A stretch of DNA of 64,000 nucleotides, from positions 39,115,920 through 39,179,919 of the forward strand of contig OW386285.2 in the NCBI GenBank assembly GCA_936432065.2, in the 5' to 3' direction. A model generated the notes under the pieces. It searched no databases. It was not told where the DNA came from and saw only the letters and a list, made by a program, of their open reading frames with translations. Below are positions 55,694-64,000 of this stretch, piece by piece. The position numbers and the translations under genes are program-made. How positions within the stretch are numbered: the stretch's first letter is position 1; each line of letters begins with the position of its first letter. Source of the stretch: Rutpela maculata (Eukaryota > Arthropoda > Insecta > Coleoptera > Cerambycidae).

Positions 55694-57540
55694 CAATAGG
55701 GAACTTGCACATTTTTTTTTTACTGCACAAAAATGTTCTACCATACTAAAAAATAAGATATGCAAAATATGACGCCTTAATTCCCAATAATAAATTTGTT
55801 ATAAATTATTAAAGTTTCGCGCGCGAGCGAGCCGTTTGAAACAGATTCAAAAGCGTGACGTCACACCCTACAATTTACAAGCGACGACGGAGATCCCAGC
55901 ACTCGACCGCTTGATTTCATGGTTCATATTCAGCTGTAAAAATACCAGCATCGCCATCAATTTGAAGTATATACTTAAAATGTAAACAAAAACTTCTTAT
56001 TTTAAATATTGCATTGTACCGTTGTGTAAGAATACTATAGTCTATTAAAATGGTTAAAAGCGTGTAGAAGAAATGAAAAAGACATTTCACAGAGCAGTAA
56101 GTCTCTACATGTGTGTGAAGATCATTTTAATGTAAGTACATTATTAAATACTATTAATAATTTTATGTCTGTGTACTAGTTTTTCGCAGGAGGGTAACAA
56201 AATACTTATATGGGTAGTGTTGTGTTATAAATAAGATAGTTTTTTTTTATTTATTTTGAATAGTGTGCCATATTAATAAGATGAAAAAGTTTCGTGCTAT
56301 AATAATTAACGTCCTCCACTATTTAAATAATAATCGTAGAAAACAGGCATAGTATGGTAAAAAAAAAACGCAGAATATTTCTCTATGCTTTAGAATATCT
56401 CAATTCTTTCAAACATAAAACTAAGTCTGCTAAAAATGCTTAGTTACGACTAAGCATTTTGTACTTATTTCTGTTTATTCCGTGATCAAGTTATAACTAT
56501 TTTATGCTTATAAATTATTACTAAAAGCTAAAAAAAGACATACTTGTCTGCCTTGACCCCGCGCACCTCTCCAAGGGAAAAACTTTCACTATTTTGTATA
56601 AAAGATGCCACCATAAACATATCCACTTTCGGCAAATTATCAGATTGGCCCTTTGAAAAAACTTGATCAGTCATTTTAAAATATCTGTACAACTACAATA
56701 AGCGATACTATAAAACACAATTATATATTTCTATCAGAACAGTCACTAACAAATCAACCACAGTCTATTGTTTGGAAAAAACCGTTTTTAAACCGGTTTC
56801 GAACCGGTTTTTTTGAAAACCGAACAGAACCGATTTTATCAATAAAAAAAACGGTTTTTTTACTAAATTATACCGATCAACATAAATATTACATTTTATA
56901 GTTATATCTGACGTCATTGTACCGGAAATTGGTTGTAGGATATTGAATTTCTATTTATATTAGGCAATCTTGTAACTTTATACGGATTGGGCAACATAAC
57001 ATAATATTTTAACGTATGTTGTGCATATTATTATATTGTTTTCATATAGTATTCAGTATTCAGGTATTAATAAGCCAAAATACACATAGACATAGAAATT
57101 CTGGCTATCTATTAATTACTCATTTTTAGTCCGTAAAAATAAGTTGACTGGCTCAAAATTCTGCAAAAACTATGATTTTTATTCAATCTTATTAACGGTT
57201 TAAACCGGTTTAAAACCGTTTTTTTTTCTAAATAGACCGGTTTCGAACCGGTTGTTTATTTTCCCGGTTTTTCCAAACACTACCACAGTCTAATAACACT
57301 GGTAAACATCTGATGCATTGTTTCCCGACGCGACGACTACCGAATATTGTAGGGTGTGACGTCACAGCCAGTAGTAGCTCGTTCCGGGCCACCTCAATTT
57401 TATCGCTATTTAGATCCTTCATACTGATCGCGTGGAATTAGAAATCTTATTTTTTTGTGAAATACACGTTTTATTACAACGTTACGCTATGTTTTTTAGT
57501 ATTACTTTTATTTTTAAAATTATACGCAAGTTCCCTATTG
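55694..57540. mobile_element. TIR unit with CAATAGGGAACTTGC ends
   Basis: The left 15 bp, CAATAGGGAACTTGC (55,694-55,708), are repeated in inverse at 57,526-57,540. Further in, gtgacgtcacaccctacaat (55,856-55,875) is mirrored at about 57,349-57,368. No transposase was found and no target duplication is evident. A younger hAT element sits inside. Confidence 0.7.
56766..57282. mobile_element. hAT element, 517 bp, AACCGGTT-rich, 8-bp TSD
   Basis: The left end TATTGTTTGGAAAAAACCG and the reversed right end TAGTGTTTGGAAAAACCGG match. ccacagtc lies directly outside both ends (56,758-56,765 and 57,283-57,290). Subterminal aaccggtt and tttaaaccggt repeats occur at both ends. No transposase, so non-autonomous. 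Confidence 0.9.
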
Positions 57541-57544
57541 AGTA

Positions 57545-58350
57545 CCGTATATTCGTCATAATTACTGTTATTTATGTTATTTACGGATGTTTCTGTAGTT
57601 TATGAATGGTGCAAATAATATTTTTGTTTCACTCAGTATATAAATAAATTTGGCGACGTCACCAAATTAATTTACTTAGGTATACATTCAGTATTCAGCT
57701 AAAGATCCAAGGACCCTCAACTTCGGTCTGTTCCCACATAGAGTCGGTATATTATATAGAAATGTATACATCTCTATTAGCCCTTCAACAATGCTCGAAA
57801 CTTTTCCCCCGGAAAATGCCATAATACTACAAAACACATAAAGCTACCTTTCAAATTTAGATTAATTACACACAAAATCCCGTTTATGTGGACCCACATA
57901 AAATTGAGAATCCAATTACGAAGTCTAGAGCAGGTGAAGACCTAGCGACCCGGGGTTCTTTCGGATAGTGGAAAGGGTAAATTTACTAAATGCAGCCTCT
58001 AAATTTGCTGCCGGATACTTCCATGAAAGGTCAATCGTTACTTGTGCATAACATTGATGAAAAGTGTAATTCTATAAAACCAACGTTAATGTTCTGCAAA
58101 GTGTTGATGTATAATTTATTTATGGATCGGTCTATAATAATATGCTGTAACTCTACCTTGGCCGATTATCAATACTTTTATTTTTTTATTGAATGTTAAC
58201 TATTTACCTGCAAGGTAATAATATAAAATATTTTTAGAGTCGAATTTATTGATAACACATCAAGACAAGTACACTGCCGCTAGCTCATTAGCTCGGAGGC
58301 GTATGGGTCATGAATTCTGCAATTTTATTTATTATTAAGATGTTATAGTA
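57545..58350. other. Unassigned DNA
   Basis: No recognisable gene. A 69-codon plus-strand frame near 58.0-58.2 kb has no family signature. Confidence 0.4.
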
Positions 58351-58599
58351 GAGAGAGACTGGAAGTCTCGACATTCTCAAAGTCCCGGGACACGAGACAT
58401 CGCAGGACGTCCCGGGACTTAGAGACTTTTCAAAATAAAATTAGAATCGAGTTCATTTTACCTATTAATAAAATCGGCGTTTTGGTAAAAATCAACATTT
58501 ATTGAATATAAAATCAAATTCTAAAGTTTCTAACGTAAAACGCGAGCAGATCCGAAGATACGCAGTACTCAGTGCTATCGGCCCATTGTATATTCACAT

Positions 58600-58909
58600 T
58601 TAGAATCTCCTGGAAAAGACCAGTGCTCTCCACGAAGGAGAGCAGCCCTTACCAGGGTAGATCCCATAATTCCTCCGGCTGTAGAAACTGCCTTCCGAAA
58701 TACCTATACCTTGAACTTCTATTGGTGCACAATGGCAGTAATGGCACAGAATATGAGTGATAGTTTCATCCTCCACTCCACACATCCTACAAATAGGATC
58801 ATCTTTCAACTGCATTGTGTGTAGGTGCTTGTTCAGAGGACAGTGTCCTGTTATTAGGCCTCCCATCCATCTCAATCGTTCTCTATCGAGCTCAATCAGC
58901 CACTTTACG
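58600..58909 (-). pseudogene. RNase H LINE C-terminal finger, left part
   Basis: The minus strand reads MRWMGGLITGHCPLNKHLHT, LKDDPICRMCGVEDET and THILCHYCHCAPIEVQGI, the finger that ends RNase H LINE ORF2 proteins. It is the same family as 1,500-3,800. Homology resumes beyond the nested LINE at 62,981, which proves that the 4-kb LINE inserted here. Confidence 0.82.
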
Positions 58910-58954
58910 ATGGAGTCAGTCGAGGTCCACTCTATATGTCAAAGTCTAACAAAG

Positions 58955-59917
58955 ATGGCGCCTGATGTAGAGGCCGTGATAGTAAGGGAACTAAATAAAC
59001 TAAAAAAAGATGAACTAATTGACATAATAATAAAACAGAAGTTACCCTCTAGTGTAAATAGTGATGTGCTTCAAAGTTTTGTAAAAAAGTTGTGTGTAAA
59101 TAAAAAGGAAATAACTGAAAATGATTATGAAAAATTTCACGACAGCCAAGAAGTGATGGAATGTGAAGAAAGATCGTGTATAAAGATTAAAAGTGAAAGT
59201 GCTAAGAAAATTGACCTTTCACCTAGAGAAAAGAGCTAGCGAACAAGAAGACCTAATATGTATATTAAAACAATCAGTTAATCGTGTTAACAAATTTAGT
59301 GCAAAAGTATCAGCAGAGCCATCTACTAGTAATGCTGGCGAATCAGATAATTACACTTCTACCATATCTCCACAAGAAGACAAAAAGGTACATACACAAC
59401 AAAAAACAAATCCAGGAAAAAATATGACAAGCAACATGAATTATACTCAAATGCAGTAAAAAATGACCAACAAAGAAAAACAATAAACAGTGATAAGGTG
59501 TTTAGACAAAACGTCAGAGGGAATTCCCAACAAAAAACAAATACAAACAGTGTAAACAGATATAAACCAATAATAGGTAATGGAAAAAATAGCACTACTG
59601 TGTTGAAAACTGTTCCAAAAATGGGATACCTTCACGTATACCGTTGTGCTCCAGATGTAACCTGTGACGAATTAAAAAAAGTCTTAACGGAAACAGCACC
59701 AAATATAAAATTTAACTGTGAAGAATGGAACAAAACTGAAACGGGACAATAATTTAAAGTATCTTTCCCAATTGAATGTTGTAAGGAGGTTTATAGCCCA
59801 GATTTGTGGCCAGCGGGGGCTGCAGTTCGCCGCTTTACCTTTTCTAGGAGATCAAATTTTCAAGAAGGACGAATGACGCAAGAAGGCAACCAGAGACTTT
59901 TGAAGACGCTGACGTAA
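58955..59917 (+). pseudogene. LINE ORF1 protein (degraded)
   Basis: Start ATG at 58,955: MAPDVEAVIVRELNKLKKDE, an acidic/Lys-rich N-terminus (LIDIIIKQKLP), then a frame slip between about 59,190 and 59,237 to ASEQEDLICILKQSVNRV, a probable coiled-coil. Slipping back to the first frame near 59,460, it ends with a folded C-terminal domain: MGYLHVYRCAPDVTCDELKK, IKFNCEEW, a TAA at 59,750-59,752, FKVSFPIECCKEVYSPDLWP and AGAAVRRFTF, with the native-looking stop at 59,915-59,917. This C-terminal module (VYR..., FKVSFP, LWPxGxxVRRF) is typical of ORF1 of insect CR1/Jockey-group LINEs, which bind RNA as chaperones. The ORF2 frame opens just upstream of the ORF1 stop. Confidence 0.8.
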
Positions 59918-59918
59918 T

Positions 59919-62740
59919 ACATGCGGTGGAAAGAAATATCTTTAACATAGGGCATGTTAATGTACAAGGTATCGCAAATAAAATTTATAATGTTGACATT
60001 TTTAATACCAACCAAAAATTAAATGTATTATGTGTCTCAGAATTTTGGATGCAATATGATCAACTGCAATTCCTTAAAATACCCAATTTTGAATTGATTT
60101 AATCTTTTTGTAGAGACAAACACCAACATGGTGGCGTAGCAATTTTTGTAAATACCCAAACAAATGTTAAATATAAAATAAGAAATGTAAATGTTGACAA
60201 ATTTATATCAGAAATGGATATTGAGCTTTGTTCTATCTCTGTTTTGATAAAAAACAAAAATATTGCTATGTTGACAATTTACAGACCTCCTGCAGGTAAT
60301 ATGGACATCTTTTTTGTAAATCTGACAGAATGTCTAAATTTTTTGACACAAAAGTTTGATTATATTGTTTTATGTGGAGATCTTAACATAGACTACTCAA
60401 GTAATTCCTTAAATACAAAAATGCTAGCGGACTTGCTCATGACATACGAATTAGTAGTGAAATTAAATGAACCAACGAGAATCGCTAAGAATTCAACTGG
60501 CAGCATTTCAACATCGTATATTGACTATCTAGTATGTAATTTACCAAATGAAAGTTACGATTCGTTTATTTGTGATCCATGTATTGTGGATCATTTGGCC
60601 CAAGTCCTCTCATTTAAGTACACGCAAAAGAACACAGGAAACGAAAATAGACAATTAATTACTTATAGATGTGACTCAGATAATAATATGGAACAATTAA
60701 AACATTCATTAAGTATTGTTGACTGGTCGGAAATTTACACGAGTAATACTGACAAAGCGTTTGAAAATTTTATTGCTATTTTTTTAAAATGTCTTGATTT
60801 ATCTTGCCCTCTGATCTATAGGTGTGGTAAGGAAAATATTAATTTTAATAGTTCAAAAAAATGGGTAACACCTGAAATAATTAAACAGGGAGCTGATCTG
60901 CGAGATCTGTTCTTATTAGTAAAATCATCACAAAATGTGGATATTCTAGAATATTATAAATCTAAAAAAAAGTTACATAATAAATCCATTCAATGTGCAA
61001 AAAGGCAGTACAATTTAAATCAAATAGCAAATTCCAAAAACTCTCGAGAGATTTGGCATATAGTAAACTCAACTTTAGGTAGAAACAAGAAAAAAAATGA
61101 GAAAGTTGTTATAAGTATAAATGGAAAAATCACAGAGAACCCAAAAAAGGTCGCGGATTATCTAGCTTATTACTTCTCCCATGTAGCTGAGGATAATATT
61201 AAAAGTTATTTTGTGGACAACATCCCACTCGAATGTACTACTAGTAATATGTCCGAGAGATCGTTTTTCATGGCACCCGTCACCACTTGGGAAGTACGGG
61301 ACATAATTCTTGAATTAAATAATAAAAAATCGAGTGGTGTGGATGGAATATCTTCTAAGTTTATAAAAAATAGTTGTGATTCTATAATCGTACCATTAAC
61401 TTACTTAATAAACAAATCTCTTGAAGAGGGGAAATTTCCGTCAATCCTAAAAGTAGCCGTTGTCTTACCAATATTTAAAAAAGGTGATCCAAATAATCAC
61501 GAGAATTATAGGCCAATATCTCTATTGTGCATTATATCGAAAATTTTTGAAAAAATAGTTTTCAATCGAGTTACAAAGTTTTTATTAAAAAATAATTTAT
61601 TATCAGATAGGCAACACGGCTTTAGAAAAGGAAGATCAGTGGAAACAGCTTCAATACAATTTTTTCAAATAATCTATGATTAATTACGTAATCGGTCTAT
61701 TTTTCGATCTAACCAATATACCGTTTGTCATTAAAAAAATGTTTTCCTTGGGCATCAGAGGCACAACACTTGAGTGGATCGAATCCTTTTTAACGGACAG
61801 AAAACTTAAAGTAAAAGTTGACGATGTAATATCCGAAGAGTTTGACGTCAATATGGGAGTTCCCCAGGGCTCAGTCTTGGGGCCCCTCATTTTTTTGCTA
61901 TTTATAAACGACCTGCCCAAAAATATACCCCAAACAACGGTAACAATGTTTGCCGATGACACGTCGATGGTAGTAACAGCAGCTGAAACCCTACAAATTA
62001 TGGTTAATATTATAGTGAGAGAGTTTTATGAATGGTGCAATAAACATTTGTTAATATTAAATTTGGCCAAAACTGAATGGGTATTTTTCTCCAAGAGAAA
62101 AACACTACCCGACAGTTTTACAATCAATATTTCAGACTTAAATTTAAATCCATCAAAAGAGATTAAATTTTTGTGTTGGGACTACCATATAAATGAACTA
62201 TGTAAAAAATTGAATAAAGCATGTTTTGCAATAAACCAACTACAATCTGCAATGGACATAAAACATTTACTAAATGTGTATTTTTCTTTGGCCTATTGCC
62301 ATCTGTCATATAACATCATATTATGGGGCCAAAGTGTTGACATTCAAAGGGTGTTTGTTTTACAAAAAAGAATACTCAGAACCATTTTTAAAATAAATCC
62401 AAGAGATAGCCGTAAGCAATACTTTATTAATAACAAATTACTAACTGTTCCATCCATTTACATTTTGTCTGTATTGAAATTTGTTAAATTAAATTTAACT
62501 AAGTTTGTACTAAATGGAGACCAACACTCTCACAATACAAGATGTCGAAAAATGCTAAGGCCTCCTCATCATTCAACAGCTCTGTACATGAAATCACCAT
62601 ATTATAATGCAGTAGCTCTCTATAATAGATTACCGGAGGATATTAGGGATGTTAATTCTTATAAATTATTTAAGGACAAAGTTAAATTATTTTTAACTGA
62701 AAATTGTTTTTATAGTGTAAACCAGTTTTTTAATATGTAA
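59919..62740 (+). pseudogene. LINE ORF2: endonuclease and reverse transcriptase (degraded)
   Basis: The endonuclease part starts NIFNIGHVNVQGIANKIYNV and LCVSEFW, is cut by TAA at 60,100-60,102, and continues HGGVAIFVN, LTIYRPPAG, IVLCGDLNIDY, YIDYLVCN and VDHLAQVLSF, the usual exonuclease-endonuclease-phosphatase motifs, with VDH for the common SDH. The RT part has SSGVDGISSKFIKN, NYRPISLLCIISKIFEKIV, HGFRKGRSVETAS, then a stop at 61,681 with a frame change. VIGLFFDLTNIP follows, a shortened motif A, then GVPQGSVLGPLIFLLFINDL (motif B) and VTMFADDTSMVV (motif C). A small deletion after KEIKFL removes the usual GVxLD segment. The tail HNTRCRKMLRPP, LYNRLPEDI and FYSVNQFFN ends at a TAA at 62,738. 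No RNase H domain. Confidence 0.86.
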
Positions 62741-62980
62741 TTTTATATTTATTATTGTCTATGTATTTATCTTTTTAAATATCTTACTCGTATTGATATT
62801 CTCGCCAATTTTTATACAATAAAGTGTAGTATCTACATTTTTTTTTTAAATGTATCTTCTGTCTCTGATATGTTTTATATTATATTTTTTCCAATTTGTA
62901 ACTAACTTACCATATATACAACTTTGTATCATTAGTGGTTAATAAACATTATTATTATTATTATTATTATTATTATGGAG

Positions 62981-63065
62981 CCTCGACTGTCTCACTCCGG
63001 GGGCCTGAGCCCAATAGTTGTGAAACTGTGCTGTAGCCCAGTCTTGCAGCTCTGATTGTATATTT
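62981..63065 (-). pseudogene. RNase H LINE relic, right part
   Basis: Continues 58,600-58,909 after the LINE insertion. gcccagtcttgcagctctga aligns with gcctagtctcgtagctctga at 3,627-3,646 in the other copy. Confidence 0.72.
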
Positions 63066-63166
63066 CCAACGTTAACTAAAGTCTAAACAATTCGTGTGTT
63101 TAATTCTCATACACAGATAAATAATAAAATCTTATAATTATAAAACAAAACATAATCATATAAATA

Positions 63167-63330
63167 TTATAATGAACTATTAATTAGTCTTTTTCCTAAT
63201 TTAATAAAATAGGCTTTTAAAAAAATTAGAGCATTAACAGCTTTGTCCGACAACCTGTTTCTGATTTTTGTAATAATGCCTCCGGACAAAGAGAACACTC
63301 TCTCGTTTTCAACAGATGTCAGTGTCTCGA
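63167..63330 (-). pseudogene. hAT transposase C-terminal dimerisation region
   Basis: The minus strand reads VENERVFSLSGGIITKIRNR, then LSDKAVNALIFLKAYFIKLG, ending with a TAA at 63,167-63,169. ERVFSLxGxIxTKxRNRLSD followed by VNALxFLK is the conserved C-terminal block of hAT transposases, needed for subunit contact. The rest of the transposase is missing: the right TIR begins only about 20 bp upstream. The block itself is open. Confidence 0.87.
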
Positions 63331-63431
63331 ATCTAGACCCGAAAGTCCCGGAACACGAGACAATTAAATTTGGGAAAAGTCCCGGGACTTCGAGACACGA
63401 GACGTCTCGGGACCCAAACCCTAAGAGAGAC

Positions 63432-64000
63432 TTACCTACAAATATGTATTATGAGCTAAACTGATGTTGTCATAGGCGAAAACCATTCTTTATACAAGAT
63501 GTTGATATCAAGAATAGTAAATAATATTCAATTACCAAGACCTAAATATTTGTTTTATGTATTTTTATAGAGTAAAATGGAGCTCGTTGAAGTAGCAAGA
63601 AACAAGTTTGTGAATAAAAGTCTTATTAAAATTATAAAATCAGTTTTATTAGAAACTGGTCAAAACTGGGTTGATGTCAAGCCAAAATAACATCTAGATT
63701 AACATTTACAAACGAATATGAAAAGTATTTACAAGCTACTCTTAAAAAAAATGTATATATAAAACTATAGTAGTTGGTCTACCCAAAATTTACCTGAAAA
63801 TATTTAACAAGAAATTCTTCTTTTATTAGAAGCTGTTCAAACTAGGTTTGACTCAATCAAATATTGATAGAAAAAGTAATAAGTTAAATTTTACAAGTTA
63901 TACCATAAAAAATTCTAAACTGTATGTTTTAAAATATTATGACAAAAGTTTTTTATAATTTACCCAAATGCATTACAACATATATATTAAAGCGATGCGG
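63432..64000. other. AT-rich DNA, nothing recognised
   Basis: Two diverged direct copies of a ttattagaaactggtcaaa...gggttgatgtcaa-like segment occur (63,640-63,685 and 63,823-63,868), suggesting a short local duplication. No coding motif. Confidence 0.45.

Larger units (their letters stand above)
58916..62974 (+). mobile_element. CR1/Jockey-group LINE, about 4.06 kb, near full length
   Basis: The 5' end TCAGTCGAGGTCC has the TCAGT start frequent in insect LINEs with internal promoters. The 3' end is an (ATT)n run (62,949-62,974). The hexamer atggag at 58,910-58,915 and 62,975-62,980 is the probable target duplication; flanking homology to an RNase H LINE is interrupted at exactly this point. 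Both ORFs are present in recognisable form. It is the most complete retroelement in the window. Confidence 0.87.
58360..63423 (-). mobile_element. hAT transposon with two-level nested LINEs
   Basis: agagagac lies directly outside both ends (58,352-58,359 and 63,424-63,431). The right terminus, read inward, begins TAGGGTTTGGGTCCCGAGAC, a hAT-type end. The left begins TGGAAGTCTCGACATTCTC and is diverged, but both ends carry gtcccgggac and cacgagac palindromic repeats. The transposase C-terminus lies near the right end on the minus strand, so most of the gene was lost by internal deletion between it and the right TIR. An RNase H LINE relic and, inside that, a CR1/Jockey-group LINE fill the remainder. 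Confidence 0.85.

Overview
This 64 kb window is AT-rich eukaryotic DNA, most likely from an insect genome. The evidence is the set of relics it carries: several classes of non-LTR retrotransposon (LINE), a P-element-like THAP transposon, hAT and mariner-type elements and their MITEs, and long TA, ATT and ATTACC microsatellites. I see no intact host gene, no rRNA or tRNA gene, no operon structure and no CRISPR array. It reads as a graveyard of nested mobile elements, most of them broken by stops and frameshifts. The species cannot be resolved from the sequence.

Layout. 1.5-3.8 kb: minus-strand RNase H-type LINE relic, split by an RTE-like LINE flanked by a perfect 13-bp target-site duplication (TSD). 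7.5-8.9 kb: DNA transposon with 38-bp terminal inverted repeats (TIRs). 9.3-12.4 kb: first relic of an uncharacterised gene family (called GCD family here) with EADTR and GCDTVS motifs, split by a possible DNA element. 13.5-17.5 kb: a LINE tail, then a plus-strand R1-like LINE lying between ATTACC microsatellites and itself split by a minus-strand LINE with a 15-bp TSD. 19.1-23.8 kb: mariner-type MITE next to a 4-kb long-TIR element. 26.4 kb: R2-like LINE scrap.

27,608-38,982: an 11.4-kb P-element-superfamily insertion with matched termini and a perfect 8-bp TSD. Its THAP exons (38.1-38.8 kb) and coiled-coil plus transposase exon (32.6-33.1 kb) lie on the minus strand, and other repeats sit inside it. 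37.0-46.6 kb: fragments of at least four LINE lineages. 47.6-50.6 and 50.8-55.3 kb: two adjacent elements, each with TIRs of about 0.5 kb or more enclosing a GCD-family gene; the second ends in a nine-cysteine CXC-like domain. 55.7-57.5 kb: another TIR element carrying a hAT insertion with an 8-bp TSD. 58,360-63,423: a hAT element with an 8-bp TSD and the transposase C-terminus, containing an RNase H LINE relic, which in turn contains a nearly full-length 4.06-kb CR1/Jockey-group LINE with both ORFs recognisable.

The parts relate as an insertion history rather than a pathway: TSDs and resumed homology show which element landed in which. The most interesting biological candidate is the GCD family. 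It occurs three times in the window and is twice boxed in by unrelated long TIRs, which suggests it is the cargo, or the transposition protein, of a little-described DNA transposon group.
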